A stretch of DNA of 64,000 bases from Rhodoferax sp. (GTDB lineage: Bacteria; Pseudomonadota; Gammaproteobacteria; Burkholderiales; Burkholderiaceae_C). A program made the translations under genes and the position numbers. The notes below the pieces were generated by a model, which worked only from the letters and a program-made list of their open reading frames with translations, was not told the DNA's origin and searched no databases. The stretch covers positions 62,001 to 126,000 of the forward strand of contig NZ_JAMPYG010000008.1 in the NCBI RefSeq assembly GCF_023700745.1, read 5' to 3'. Shown here piece by piece: positions 22,969 to 32,149 of the stretch. Position 1 is the stretch's first letter; each line of letters starts with the position of its first letter.

Positions 22969-24945
22969 TCAAGCCGGCGTACCCAGTAGCTCCCAGCGTT
23001 CCAGCGCCGTCATCAGTGCTTCGTCAATCTGCGCGCTGCGGGTGGCCAACTTCAGGGCGCGGGCATTGTCGATGGCGTACAGGCTGCCGTCGGCCAGCAA
23101 GTCGGCAATTTCCTTCTGCTCGGCCTCCAGTGCCGCAATCAGGTCCGGCAGGCCATCCAGCTCGCGCTGCTCCTTGAAACTGAGCTTGCGGGTTTTGGCA
23201 GGTGCCGCACCGGGAACAGGCGATGCCGCGGGCGAAGCGGAACTGCTGGATGCCACCGCCTGTGCCTTTGCCAATGGTTCGCGCTCATAGTGAAACGGCT
23301 GCGCGCCTTTCTGGCCCTTGCTTCTGGCGATCTCGTTGGCACGCCTGCTCTGCGTCAGCCAGTCGGTCACGCCGCCCTCGTACTCGCGCCACTTGGCGTC
23401 GCCCTCGTAGGCAATCGTGCTGGTGACCACGTTGTCAAGAAAGGTACGGTCGTGGCTGACCAGAAACACCGTGCCTTCAAAATTTTGCAGTAACTCCTCC
23501 AGCAGTTCGAGCGTGTCGATGTCGAGGTCGTTGGTGGGCTCGTCGAGCACCAGCACATTGGCGGGGCGGGCAAACAGGCGCGCCAGCAACAGGCGGTTGC
23601 GTTCGCCCCCACTCAGCGAACGCACTGGCGAATTGGCGCGTGCCGGTGAGAACAGAAAATCGCCGAGGTAGCTTTTAACGTGCTGGCGCCGGTTGCCAAT
23701 CTCGATCCACTCACTGCCCGGGCTGATGAAGTCTTCCAGCGTGGCGTCCAGGTCGAGCGCGTTGCGCATCTGGTCAAAGTAGGCCACCGTGATGTTGGCA
23801 CCCTGGCGCACCGTGCCCCAGGCGCTCTCGCCCGGCCCTGGCCTGGGCGCGTTGGCAGGTGCCGGGTCGGGCTTGATTTCACCCAGTATCAATTTGAGCA
23901 GGGTGGTCTTGCCGGCGCCATTGGGGCCCAGCAAGCCGACCTTGTCACCGCGCAGGATGACGGTGGAGAAGTCGTCAACAATTTTTCGTGCCCCAAAACT
24001 CTTGCTCACATGAGTGAGCTCCGCCACCAGCTTGCCACTGAGGGCGCCACTGGCCACCTCAAGCTTGACGCTGCCCAGCGCCTCGCGCCTGGCCTCGCGG
24101 TTGGCACACAGCACGGCCAGTTGGTTGATGCGGCCCTGTGCCTTGGTGCGCCGCGCCTCGACGCCGCGGCGGATCCATACCTCTTCCTGCGCCAGCAGCT
24201 TGTCAGCGCGCGCGTTGATCACAGCTTCCTGCGCCAACTGTTCTTCCTTTTGCAGCAGGTAAGCGGCAAAGTTGCCGGGATAGCTTTGCAGCTTGCCACG
24301 GTCGAGCTCGACGATGCGGGTCGCCACATTGTCCAGAAACGAGCGGTCGTGGGTCACCGTGACGATGCTGCCCTTGAAGTCGCACAGCAGGCCCTCCAGC
24401 CACTCAATGCTGTCCAGATCAAGGTGGTTGGTCGGCTCGTCAAGCAGCAGCACGTCGGGCGCGGCCACCAGCGCCTGGGCCAGCGCCACACGCTTCTTGT
24501 TCCCGCCGGACAATGTGCTGATGCGCGCATCGGCGTCCAGGTGCAGCCGGTGCAGGGTCTCGCCCACGCGCTGCTCCCAGTTCCAGCCGTCCAGCGATTC
24601 GATTTCGCTTTGCATCGCGTCCAGGTCGCCGTGGCCCTGGGAATATTCGTCAATCAGTTCGCGCACCCGGGCCAGACCGGCGCTGACGGCCTCGAACACG
24701 GTGGCGTCAGAATCAAGCTGCGGCTCTTGCGCCACATAGGAAATGCGGGTGTTGCCCTGCACCTGCAAGGTGCCGTCGTCGGGCTTTTCCAGCCCGCCCA
24801 GAATCTTGAGCAGCGAGGATTTGCCCGCGCCGTTGCGGCCGATCAAGCCGACGCGCTCCTGCGTTTCCAGGGAAAAAGTGGTGTGATCCAGCAGCGGGAC
24901 GTGTCCGAAAGCCAGTTGTGCGTCAAGTAGTGTGATGAGTGCCAT
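22969..24945 (-). CDS. uup: ABC-F ATPase Uup
   Basis: A 658-residue soluble protein with two ABC ATPase domains: Walker A GRNGAGKSS (residues ~36-44) with signature LSGGNKKR, and GPNGAGKTT with LSGGERNR. A linker of the ABC-F type separates them. The C-terminal ~90 residues (after a Ser/Ala/Pro-rich spacer) form the Uup coiled-coil DNA-binding domain. ABC-F proteins work on ribosomes; Uup also affects precise excision of transposons and replication-fork processing in E. coli. There are no membrane segments. Single-gene unit, convergent with marR. Confidence 0.93.
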   Translation of the reverse strand: MALITLLDAQLAFGHVPLLDHTTFSLETQERVGLIGRNGAGKSSLLKILGGLEKPDDGTLQVQGNTRISYVAQEPQLDSDATVFEAVSAGLARVRELIDEYSQGHGDLDAMQSEIESLDGWNWEQRVGETLHRLHLDADARISTLSGGNKKRVALAQALVAAPDVLLLDEPTNHLDLDSIEWLEGLLCDFKGSIVTVTHDRSFLDNVATRIVELDRGKLQSYPGNFAAYLLQKEEQLAQEAVINARADKLLAQEEVWIRRGVEARRTKAQGRINQLAVLCANREARREALGSVKLEVASGALSGKLVAELTHVSKSFGARKIVDDFSTVILRGDKVGLLGPNGAGKTTLLKLILGEIKPDPAPANAPRPGPGESAWGTVRQGANITVAYFDQMRNALDLDATLEDFISPGSEWIEIGNRRQHVKSYLGDFLFSPARANSPVRSLSGGERNRLLLARLFARPANVLVLDEPTNDLDIDTLELLEELLQNFEGTVFLVSHDRTFLDNVVTSTIAYEGDAKWREYEGGVTDWLTQSRRANEIARSKGQKGAQPFHYEREPLAKAQAVASSSSASPAASPVPGAAPAKTRKLSFKEQRELDGLPDLIAALEAEQKEIADLLADGSLYAIDNARALKLATRSAQIDEALMTALERWELLGTPA

Positions 24946-24998
24946 GTGGCGCGCATTATCCCCTGCCCGGTGCGCCCATCAGACCGCATCAGGCAGAC

Positions 24999-26114
24999 TC
25001 ACGCCAGCAGCGCGTCCGCAGGCACATGGGCGTAACCCAGCGTGCTGGCCACCGCCTCATAAGTGACCTGCCCGTGGGCCACATTGAGGCCGTTTTTCAG
25101 GTGCGGGTTGGCCTTGAGCGCCTGCTGCCAGCCCTGGTCCGCCAGCGTCACGGCATGGGCAATGGTGGCGTTGTTGAGGGCAAAAGTGCTGGTGCGCGCC
25201 ACCGCACCGGGCATGTTGGCCACGCAGTAATGCACCACGCCATCGACCACAAAGGTGGGGTCGGCATGGGTGGTGGCGTGCGAGGTCTCAAAACAGCCAC
25301 CCTGGTCAATCGCCACATCGACCACCACGGCGCCCTTTTTCATGCGGCTGATCATGTTGCGCGTGACCAGTTTGGGCGCAGCGGCACCGGGAATCAGCAC
25401 ACCACCCACCACCAGTTCGGCGTCCAGCACCGCCTCTTCGACGCTGTGGTCGTTTGAATAAAGCGTGTTGATGCGGTTGCCAAACACCAGATCAAGCTGG
25501 CGCAGGCGGTCCACGTTCTTGTCGAGCACCGTGACGCGGGCGCCCAGGCCCACGGCCATTTGCAGCGCATGCGTGCCGACCACACCAGCACCCAGAATCA
25601 CCACATGCGCAGCAGGCACACCGGGCACGCCCCCGAGCAGCACGCCCATGCCACCCCTGGACTTTTCCAGGTGGGCGGCGCCGGCCTGCACCGCCATGCG
25701 CCCCGCCACCTCGCTCATCGGCGCCAGCAGCGGCAGGCCGCCGCCGGGGCCGGTGATGGTCTCATACGCAATACACACCGCGCCCGACTTGACCAGCGCC
25801 GCCGTCTGCGCGGGGTCAGGCGCCAGATGCAGGTAGGTGTACAAAATTTGCCCCGGGCGCAGCATGGCGCACTCATGGGCTTGCGGCTCCTTGACCTTGA
25901 CGATCATGTCCGCTGCGGCAAACACCTGTGCCGCATCCTGGGCCAGCATGGCGCCGGCGGCCAGGTACTGATCGTCGCTCAGGCCGATGGCGGCGCCCGC
26001 CCCGGTTTGCACCAGCACCTGGTGGCCGTGGTGCACCAATTCGCGCACGCTGGCCGGCGTCAGGCCGACCCGGTATTCATGGTTCTTGATTTCCTTGGGC
26101 AGTCCGACCAGCAT
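24999..26114 (-). CDS. ald: Alanine dehydrogenase
   Basis: A 371-residue NAD-dependent enzyme of the Ald/PNT family. MLVGLPKEIKNHEYRVGLTP at the start, the active-site Lys in KVKEPQ, the NAD motif VILGAGVVGTHAL and the DVAIDQGGCFET segment are all diagnostic. It interconverts alanine and pyruvate plus ammonium in the cytoplasm. The divergent DUF454 gene begins 16 bases upstream, so their promoters must overlap each other's leaders. No adjacent Lrp-type regulator is visible. Confidence 0.94.
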   Translation of the reverse strand: MLVGLPKEIKNHEYRVGLTPASVRELVHHGHQVLVQTGAGAAIGLSDDQYLAAGAMLAQDAAQVFAAADMIVKVKEPQAHECAMLRPGQILYTYLHLAPDPAQTAALVKSGAVCIAYETITGPGGGLPLLAPMSEVAGRMAVQAGAAHLEKSRGGMGVLLGGVPGVPAAHVVILGAGVVGTHALQMAVGLGARVTVLDKNVDRLRQLDLVFGNRINTLYSNDHSVEEAVLDAELVVGGVLIPGAAAPKLVTRNMISRMKKGAVVVDVAIDQGGCFETSHATTHADPTFVVDGVVHYCVANMPGAVARTSTFALNNATIAHAVTLADQGWQQALKANPHLKNGLNVAHGQVTYEAVASTLGYAHVPADALLA

Positions 26115-26129
26115 GGGGATCTCCTCGAA

Positions 26130-26612
26130 ATGGAAAACTCGAAGTGTGCGTTAAACAGCCCGACAATGGCCCCCTGTTTGTCAACACCGCTTCAAATTTT
26201 GTCATCCACGCTACCCCCTGTTGCCCCTCCGCCACCGTCGCGCCCCCGCTGGGTGCGCTGGGTCTGGTTGCTTTGCGGCGCGCTGTGCCTGCTGCTGGGC
26301 GTGATTGGCATCGTGCTGCCGCTGTTACCCACCACCCCTTTTGTGCTGCTGGCCGCCTATTGCTTTTCGCTGGGCAGTGCACGCTACGAGCAGTGGTTGC
26401 TGACTCACCCGCGCTTTGGCCCGATGGTGCGGGACTGGCGCAGCCAGCGCGCCGTGCCCCTGCGCGCCAAGCAGGTCGCCTGGACCACCATGACGATCAG
26501 CTCAGGTGTCGCCTGGTGGTTCATGCCAACCAACATCGGCTGGGTTCCCGGCGCTTGCTGCGCGCTGGTGGCGCTCTGGATGTGGCGCCTGCCGACGTCG
26601 GACCGGGGCTGA
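26130..26612 (+). CDS. DUF454 (YbaN-family) inner-membrane protein
   Basis: A 160-residue membrane protein of the YbaN family. An N-terminal Pro-rich cytoplasmic stretch is followed by the family signature LLLGVIGIVLPLLPTTPFVLLAAYCF and a later hydrophobic hairpin. Function unknown in the family. The start may be 26130 or 26166, and the homologous part only begins near residue 40. It is divergent from ald and convergent with mmsA (12-base gap). Confidence 0.8.
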   Translation: MENSKCALNSPTMAPCLSTPLQILSSTLPPVAPPPPSRPRWVRWVWLLCGALCLLLGVIGIVLPLLPTTPFVLLAAYCFSLGSARYEQWLLTHPRFGPMVRDWRSQRAVPLRAKQVAWTTMTISSGVAWWFMPTNIGWVPGACCALVALWMWRLPTSDRG

Positions 26613-26624
26613 GCCGTACCGCTC

Positions 26625-28148
26625 TTAGCGGCTGCTGGGGAAGGCGAACACCGCGCCCTCGCGCACACCCGCACTGGGCCAGCGCTGGGTGATGGTTTTG
26701 CGCTTGGTGTAGAAGCGCACTGCGTCGGGGCCGTAGGCGTGCAGGTCGCCAAACAGGCTGCGCTTCCAGCCGCCAAACGAATGGTAGGCCACTGGTACCG
26801 GCAGCGGCACGTTGATGCCGACCATGCCGACCTGGATGTGGTCACTGAAGAAACGGGCGGCTTCGCCGTCGCGGGTAAAGATGCAGGTACCGTTGCCATA
26901 TTCGTGGGCATCGATCATGTCCATCGCTTCCTGCAGCGTCTTGACCCGCACCACGCCCAGCACCGGACCAAAAATTTCTTCCTGGTAGGTCACCATGCCG
27001 GGCTTGACGTTGTCGAACAGGCAGGCGCCCAGAAAGTAGCCATTTTCGTGACCGGGCACGCTGACGCCGCGGCCGTCCACCACCAGCGTGGCGCCCTCCC
27101 GCACGCCCTGGTCGACATAGCCCCTGACCTTCTCGAAATGCGCCCGGGTCACCAGCGGGCCCATGTCGCAGCTGGCGTTGGTGCCGGGGCCGACCTTCAT
27201 TTTGGCAATTTCGGCCTGCAGGCCGGCCACCACGGCATCGGCGGTGGCATCGCCCACCGCCACCACCAGCGGAATCGCCATGCAGCGTTCGCCGCAAGAA
27301 CCATAAGCCGCGCCCATCAGGGCATTGACGGCGTTGGGAATGTCGGCATCGGGCATGACCACGGCGTGGTTTTTGGCGCCACCCAAAGCCTGCACGCGTT
27401 TGCCGTGGGCGCAGCCGGTGGCGTAGATGTATTCGGCAATCGGGGTCGAGCCGACAAAACTCACGGCCTTGACGCGCGGGTCGGTCAGCAAGGTGTCGAC
27501 CGCCTCCTTGTCGCCATGCACCACATTGAGCACGCCCGGTGGCAGGCCGGCCTGCAGCGCCAGTTCGGCTACCAGCAAGGTGCTGGACGGATCGCGTTCG
27601 GACGGTTTCAAAATGAAGGTGTTGCCGCAAGCCACGGCCATCGGCCACATCCACAGCGGCACCATGACGGGGAAATTGAACGGGGTGATGCCGGCGGTCA
27701 CGCCCAGGGCCTGGAATTCGCTCCAGGAATCGATGCCCGGGCCGACATTTCGGCTGTGCTCGCCCTTGAGCAACTCGGGCGCGTAACTGGCGTATTCGAC
27801 GTTTTCAATGCCGCGCTGCAACTCGCCCATGGAGTCGCTCAGGACCTTGCCATGCTCGGCCGTGACCAGCGCGCAGATGGCGTCGGCATTGGCTTCAAGC
27901 AGTTCCTTGAGCTTGCTCATGACGCGCGCGCGCTTGAGCGGCGGCGTGTTGCGCCAGGCCGGAAAAGCCGCATGGGCGCTGGCAATGGCCTGCTCCACCG
28001 TGAGCTTGTCGGCCAGCAGCACGCGCTTTTCGGCCTGACCCGTGGCGGGGTTGAAAACATCGGCCTGACGCGTTCCGCCTGCGACCAGCTGGCCGTCGAT
28101 GAGGTGCTGGATTTGGGGAAGATTCTGGATTTGAGGCAGGGTTTGCAT
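26625..28148 (-). CDS. mmsA: Methylmalonate/malonate-semialdehyde dehydrogenase (CoA-acylating)
   Basis: A 507-residue aldehyde dehydrogenase of the MmsA branch. The NAD-binding [15 protein letters not shown] block, the [14 protein letters not shown] loop and the nucleophile Cys in [10 protein letters not shown] are characteristic. It converts malonate semialdehyde or methylmalonate semialdehyde to acetyl-CoA or propionyl-CoA. It lies downstream of the omega-aminotransferase, which makes malonate semialdehyde from beta-alanine, so a beta-alanine degradation module is likely; valine catabolism is the alternative. The two genes are separated by 78 bases that contain a hairpin. Confidence 0.92.
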   Translation of the reverse strand: MQTLPQIQNLPQIQHLIDGQLVAGGTRQADVFNPATGQAEKRVLLADKLTVEQAIASAHAAFPAWRNTPPLKRARVMSKLKELLEANADAICALVTAEHGKVLSDSMGELQRGIENVEYASYAPELLKGEHSRNVGPGIDSWSEFQALGVTAGITPFNFPVMVPLWMWPMAVACGNTFILKPSERDPSSTLLVAELALQAGLPPGVLNVVHGDKEAVDTLLTDPRVKAVSFVGSTPIAEYIYATGCAHGKRVQALGGAKNHAVVMPDADIPNAVNALMGAAYGSCGERCMAIPLVVAVGDATADAVVAGLQAEIAKMKVGPGTNASCDMGPLVTRAHFEKVRGYVDQGVREGATLVVDGRGVSVPGHENGYFLGACLFDNVKPGMVTYQEEIFGPVLGVVRVKTLQEAMDMIDAHEYGNGTCIFTRDGEAARFFSDHIQVGMVGINVPLPVPVAYHSFGGWKRSLFGDLHAYGPDAVRFYTKRKTITQRWPSAGVREGAVFAFPSSR

Positions 28149-28184
28149 GGCGTCGGTTGGGTACTTGAATAATTAAAAATTTGG

Positions 28185-28218
28185 CGTCATCGCGAGGAGC
28201 GTTGCACTCGCCATGACG
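28185..28218. repeat. REP-like hairpin between the omega-aminotransferase and mmsA
   Basis: CGTCAT (28185-28190) pairs with ATGACG (28213-28218), and GCGAG (28192-28196) with CTCGC (28207-28211), interrupted by one C-C mismatch: an 11-pair stem with a ten-base loop. There is no T-run on either strand. Similar CGTCAT.GCGAGGAGC palindromes occur as dispersed repeats in other proteobacteria (general knowledge, not searched). It could stabilise upstream mRNA or adjust expression of mmsA. Confidence 0.6.
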
Positions 28219-28226
28219 GCCACACT

Positions 28227-29576
28227 TCAGGCGGTTTGCTGCAGGGTTTCACCGAGCGCATTGACCAGGCTGTCAATCTGCCCAGGCGTGGAAATGAACG
28301 GCGGCGCCAGCTGGATGGTGTCGCCACCATAACGCACGTAAAAGCCTTTGGCAAGCATCGTCTTGGCAATTTCATAAGGCCGCTTGGCGGGTTCGCCGGG
28401 CAGCGCATCGATGGTGAAGCCGGCGGCCAGTCCCAGGTTGCGGATGTCGACCACATGCTTGCAGCCCTTGAGCGAATGCACGGCGTTCTCAAAATGGGGG
28501 GCCAGCGCCTTGACGCGGTCGATCATGTTTTCACGCACCAGGATGTCCAGCGTGGCCAGGCCCACCGCGCACGGCACCGGGTGTGCCGAATAGGTGTAAC
28601 CGTGGGCAAATTCGAGCATGTAGTCGGGGCCGCCAGCGGCCATGAAGGTGTCGTAGATTTCTTTCTTGGCAATCACCGCACCCAACGGCTGCGCGCCGTT
28701 GGTGATCTGCTTGGCGCAGTTCATGATGTCGGGCGTGACACCAAAATACTCGGCCCCGGTGTAGGCCCCCAGACGACCAAAGCCGGTAATGACTTCGTCA
28801 AAAATCAGCAGAATGTTGTTGGCGGTGCAGATGTCGCGCAGGCGCTGCAAATAGCCTTTGGGCGGCACCACCACACCGGCCGAGCCCGACATGGGTTCGA
28901 CGATGACGGCGGCAATGTTGGACGCGTCGTGCAGGGCAATCAGCTTGAGCAGGTCGTCAGCCAGTGCAGCGCCCTGGTCGGGACAACCGCGGATGAACGA
29001 GCCGGCCGCCGGCTGGGTGTGCGGCAGATGGTCGGCGGCAATGCCCTGGCCAAACACCTTGCGGTTGCCACCGATACCGCCCACCGAGATGCCGCCAAAG
29101 TTGACACCGTGGTAGCCCTTTTCGCGGCCGATCAGCAGGCTTTTGCTGCTTTGACCCTTGGCACGCCAGTAGGCCCGCGCCATCTTCAGGGAGGTATCGG
29201 CCGACTCTGACCCGGAGCCGGTAAAAAAGACGTTGTCGAGCCCGGCGGGTGTGAGTTCTTTGAGTTTGTTGGCCAGCGCAAAAGACAGCGGGTGGCCAAA
29301 CTGGAACGCCGGGGAATAGTCGAGCGTGGCGAGTTGATGGCGAGCGGCTTCCACGATTTCGGCCCGGCCGTGGCCCAGGCCGCAGGTCCACAGGCCCGAG
29401 AGCCCGTCAAAAATCTTGCGGCCGTCGAGGTCGGTGTAGTAGCAACCGCTGGCGGAGGCCATCATGCGCGGGTTGGCCTTGAAGTCGCGGTTGCCGGTGA
29501 ACGGCATCCAGTGCGCATCGAGCCAGGCGGCGTCGGTGCGGGGGCGAGTCAGGGCTTGGGTGTCGGGCATGTTCAT
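28227..29576 (-). CDS. bauA: Omega-amino acid (beta-alanine):pyruvate aminotransferase
   Basis: A 449-residue class III aminotransferase. It has the N-terminal HWMPFTGNRDFK block typical of beta-alanine:pyruvate transaminases, cofactor contacts in GSGSESADTSLKMARAYW, the ring-binding Asp in LIFDEVITGFGR, and the PLP lysine in KQITNGAQPLGAV. It moves the amino group of beta-alanine to pyruvate, giving malonate semialdehyde for the downstream MmsA. A divergent LysR gene begins 87 bases away and probably controls the pair. Confidence 0.92.
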   Translation of the reverse strand: MNMPDTQALTRPRTDAAWLDAHWMPFTGNRDFKANPRMMASASGCYYTDLDGRKIFDGLSGLWTCGLGHGRAEIVEAARHQLATLDYSPAFQFGHPLSFALANKLKELTPAGLDNVFFTGSGSESADTSLKMARAYWRAKGQSSKSLLIGREKGYHGVNFGGISVGGIGGNRKVFGQGIAADHLPHTQPAAGSFIRGCPDQGAALADDLLKLIALHDASNIAAVIVEPMSGSAGVVVPPKGYLQRLRDICTANNILLIFDEVITGFGRLGAYTGAEYFGVTPDIMNCAKQITNGAQPLGAVIAKKEIYDTFMAAGGPDYMLEFAHGYTYSAHPVPCAVGLATLDILVRENMIDRVKALAPHFENAVHSLKGCKHVVDIRNLGLAAGFTIDALPGEPAKRPYEIAKTMLAKGFYVRYGGDTIQLAPPFISTPGQIDSLVNALGETLQQTA

Positions 29577-29662
29577 GGGTTCTCCAAAAGTGCGAGTTGG
29601 CGATTTTGCGCGACTCTGTTACTCTTATAAATGTTTAACCATCACAACTTGGTTGCCAGTTT

Positions 29663-30601
29663 ATGCAAGTAAAAACACGCGCTGCCCTGGGGCAGTTGAG
29701 CGACATGGACATCCGCCTGCTGCGCGTTTTCAAGACCGTGGTGGACTGCGGCGGCATGGCGGCTGCCGAGCTGGAACTCAACATTGGCACCTCCACGGTG
29801 AGCCGCCATATCAAGGACCTGGAAACGCGCCTTGGGCTCAACCTGTGTCGGCGTGGCCGCGCCGGTTTTGCCCTGACGCCGGAAGGCGAGCAGATATACG
29901 CCGAGACGTTGCGCCTGCTCGCCGGGGTCGATGCCTTTCGCAGCCGCGTCGACGAAATTCACCAGCGCATGGGTGGTGAGTTGCACATCGCGGTGTTTGA
30001 CAAGACCGCCAGCAACCCGCAGTCGCATATTGGCGCTGCCATCAAGCAGTTTGCCGCACAAGCCCCGGAAGTGCGCCTGCACTTGCATGTGGCACCGCTC
30101 AACAGCATCGAACGCGGTGTGCTGGACGGCCAGTTTCAGGTCGGCATCATTCCGGGCCACCGCAGCTCGGCCGTGCTGACCTATGACGAGCTGTTTACCG
30201 AGACCATGTACCTCTATACCAGTGCCGGCCACCCCTTGTTTGCGCCGGATGCAAGACAACAGCCACAAAGCTGGGATGCGCTGCGCCATTACGCTTTTGC
30301 CGGGCTGGGCTACCACTCGCCCAACATGGAGCTGACCCAGCAAGTCAAGCTCAGTCGGGCGGCCACCGGCTACGACCAGGAATCGATTGCCACGCTGATC
30401 CTGTCGGGCTGCTTTCTGGGCTTCTTGCCCGACCACTACGCCGAGAGTTTTGTGCGCCAGGACCGCATGCACGCCGTGCAGCCCCACTTGTTCACCTACC
30501 ACTGCAGCTTTTTCAGCATCGTACGAACCTCGCCACAACCGGCGCGCGTGACACAGGCGTTTCAGGCCGCCTTGCGCCAGGCGCACCAAACGGTCGGTTA
30601 A
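29663..30601 (+). CDS. LysR-family regulator, probable activator of the beta-alanine genes
   Basis: A 312-residue LysR protein. The N-terminal winged helix runs from MDIRLLRVFKTVVDCGGMAAAE through TSTVSRHIKDLE. The remainder is an effector-binding domain. The ATG at 29663 is used here; an in-frame ATG at 29705 (MDIRLL) is the other candidate and starts closer to the usual LysR N-terminus. Its divergent position from bauA-mmsA suggests that it senses beta-alanine or an intermediate. Its stop overlaps by 4 bases the stop of the small membrane protein gene on the other strand. Confidence 0.86.
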   Translation: MQVKTRAALGQLSDMDIRLLRVFKTVVDCGGMAAAELELNIGTSTVSRHIKDLETRLGLNLCRRGRAGFALTPEGEQIYAETLRLLAGVDAFRSRVDEIHQRMGGELHIAVFDKTASNPQSHIGAAIKQFAAQAPEVRLHLHVAPLNSIERGVLDGQFQVGIIPGHRSSAVLTYDELFTETMYLYTSAGHPLFAPDARQQPQSWDALRHYAFAGLGYHSPNMELTQQVKLSRAATGYDQESIATLILSGCFLGFLPDHYAESFVRQDRMHAVQPHLFTYHCSFFSIVRTSPQPARVTQAFQAALRQAHQTVG

Positions 30602-30807
30602 CGGCGCTTTTTGGCCTGGATCACACCCCAGGCCAGGCGGCCAGCCGCGACCACGTTCACGGCAATGACGGCCATGGCCGGCCAAAATGGCAATTCATAA
30701 CCCGAGACAGCGGAGTAGACGAGCAAGACACCCAGCGCCAGCGCGCCGATCAGCAGAGCGATGACACCGCCGTTGAAAACGCCACGTTGCAGGTGTTTTG
30801 AAGTCAT
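30598..30807 (-). CDS. Small two-helix membrane protein, unknown function
   Basis: A 69-residue protein with two hydrophobic segments (about residues 10-30 and 35-57) and a basic C-terminus ending KKRR. The frame extends upstream to 30918, but only the part after MTSKHLQRG has coding character. It is divergent from the anion transporter gene, 58 bases away. Function unknown; possibly a transporter accessory or simply a small inner-membrane protein. Confidence 0.55.
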   Translation of the reverse strand: MTSKHLQRGVFNGGVIALLIGALALGVLLVYSAVSGYELPFWPAMAVIAVNVVAAGRLAWGVIQAKKRR

Positions 30808-30865
30808 GGGCAAACATAAAAAGGTTAAAGTTGGCACCCATTTTACGGACCGCCGCGAACTCTGC

Positions 30866-32131
30866 ATGACACCTGAACATGGCCTGCTCGACTGGGGCAT
30901 TGTGACGATTTTTGTCACCGTCTATGCCGGCATGATCCTGGGTGGCCTGCCGCGCCTGAAGCTGGACCGCTCGGGCGTGGCGCTGCTCGGGGCCATTGCT
31001 GTGATCGGCGTTGGCGCCATGAGCACCGGGCAAGCGGCGAGCGCCGTCGATTTGCCCACCGTGCTGTTGCTTTTTTCGTTCATGGTGGTGTCGGCGCAAA
31101 TGCGACTGGGCGGCTTCTACACCGCGGTCACGCACCGGGTGGCGGCGTTGCCGCTGGGGCGCAACGCGCTGCTGGGCGCTCTCATCGGCGTGGCCGGCGT
31201 CTTGTCGGCGGTGTTTTCCAACGACATCATCTGCCTGGCCATGACGCCGCTGGTGGCGCACCTGTGCCTGCAGCGGCGCCTGGATCCGGTACCGTTTTTG
31301 CTGGGGCTGGCCTGCGCCGCCAACATCGGTTCCGCAGCCACCCTGATCGGCAACCCGCAAAACATGCTGATCGGCGCGGTGCTGCAACTGCCCTTTGGCG
31401 GCTATGTGCGCCAGGCACTGCTGCCGGTGGCCTTGAGCCTGGGGCTGCTGTGGGCCTGGCTGGTGTGGGCATCGGGCCGGGAAAAACCGGGCGACACATG
31501 CGGGGCGGCAATGCCCGCCGATCTGCCCGAGGGTTTTGGCACGCTGCAAGCCCCGCCATTTGATGCCTGGCAGACCGCCAAGGGCCTGGCGGTGGCGACG
31601 GCGCTGATGCTGATTTTTTTGTTCACCGACTGGCCGCGCGAGGTGGCCGCGCTGGTGGGTGCCGGCGTGCTGCTGCTGAGCCGGCGCCTGCACTCGTCCG
31701 ACGTCATGGGTTTCATCGACTGGCCATTGCTGGTGTTGTTCATCGGTCTGTTTGTCGTCAACCACGCGTTCGAGTCCACTGGCCTGGCGGGTCAGGCGGT
31801 GGTCTGGCTGGCGGCCCAGGGCGTGCATCTGGCCGACCCCGGCGTCTTGTTGGTGGCCGGTGTCGGCTTGTCCAATCTGGTGTCCAACGTGCCCGCCGTG
31901 ATGTTGCTGCTGCCGCACCTGAGCGGCCCGGACGCCGGCGTGACGCTGGCACTGGTGAGCACGCTGGCGGGCAATTTGCTGCTGACGGGCTCCATTGCCA
32001 ACCTGATCGTGGTCGACTTGGCGCAAAAAAGCGGGGTGGCCATCGACTGGCGCATGCATGCCCGCGTGGGCGTGCCGGTGACGCTGCTGACGCTTGGCCT
32101 GCTGTGGGGCTGGCTGCGCTGGCCCGGATGA
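30866..32131 (+). CDS. ArsB/NhaD-type (IT superfamily) membrane transporter
   Basis: A 421-residue protein with about 11 hydrophobic segments. The two inverted halves carry the characteristic re-entrant motifs: SAVFSNDIICLAMTP with NIGSAATLIGNPQN in the first, and SNLVSNVPAVMLLLP with the TGSIANLIVVDLA segment in the second. This is the pattern of ArsB, NhaD and SLC13 transporters. The substrate may be arsenite, an organic anion or sodium; no ars genes are nearby. The ATG at 30866 is the best start. Confidence 0.82.
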   Translation: MTPEHGLLDWGIVTIFVTVYAGMILGGLPRLKLDRSGVALLGAIAVIGVGAMSTGQAASAVDLPTVLLLFSFMVVSAQMRLGGFYTAVTHRVAALPLGRNALLGALIGVAGVLSAVFSNDIICLAMTPLVAHLCLQRRLDPVPFLLGLACAANIGSAATLIGNPQNMLIGAVLQLPFGGYVRQALLPVALSLGLLWAWLVWASGREKPGDTCGAAMPADLPEGFGTLQAPPFDAWQTAKGLAVATALMLIFLFTDWPREVAALVGAGVLLLSRRLHSSDVMGFIDWPLLVLFIGLFVVNHAFESTGLAGQAVVWLAAQGVHLADPGVLLVAGVGLSNLVSNVPAVMLLLPHLSGPDAGVTLALVSTLAGNLLLTGSIANLIVVDLAQKSGVAIDWRMHARVGVPVTLLTLGLLWGWLRWPG

Positions 32132-32149
32132 CGGGCTCGGGATGGGCCT

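Noticed and set aside
26739-28172. Open frame of 477 codons on the plus strand, antisense to mmsA
   Set aside because: Composition (His, Gly, Gln rich) and lack of motifs mark it as a shadow of the aldehyde dehydrogenase gene.
30695-32059. Open frame of 454 codons, antisense to the ArsB/NhaD-type transporter
   Set aside because: Gln/His/Arg-rich low-complexity product without domains, while the plus strand encodes a regular membrane protein.
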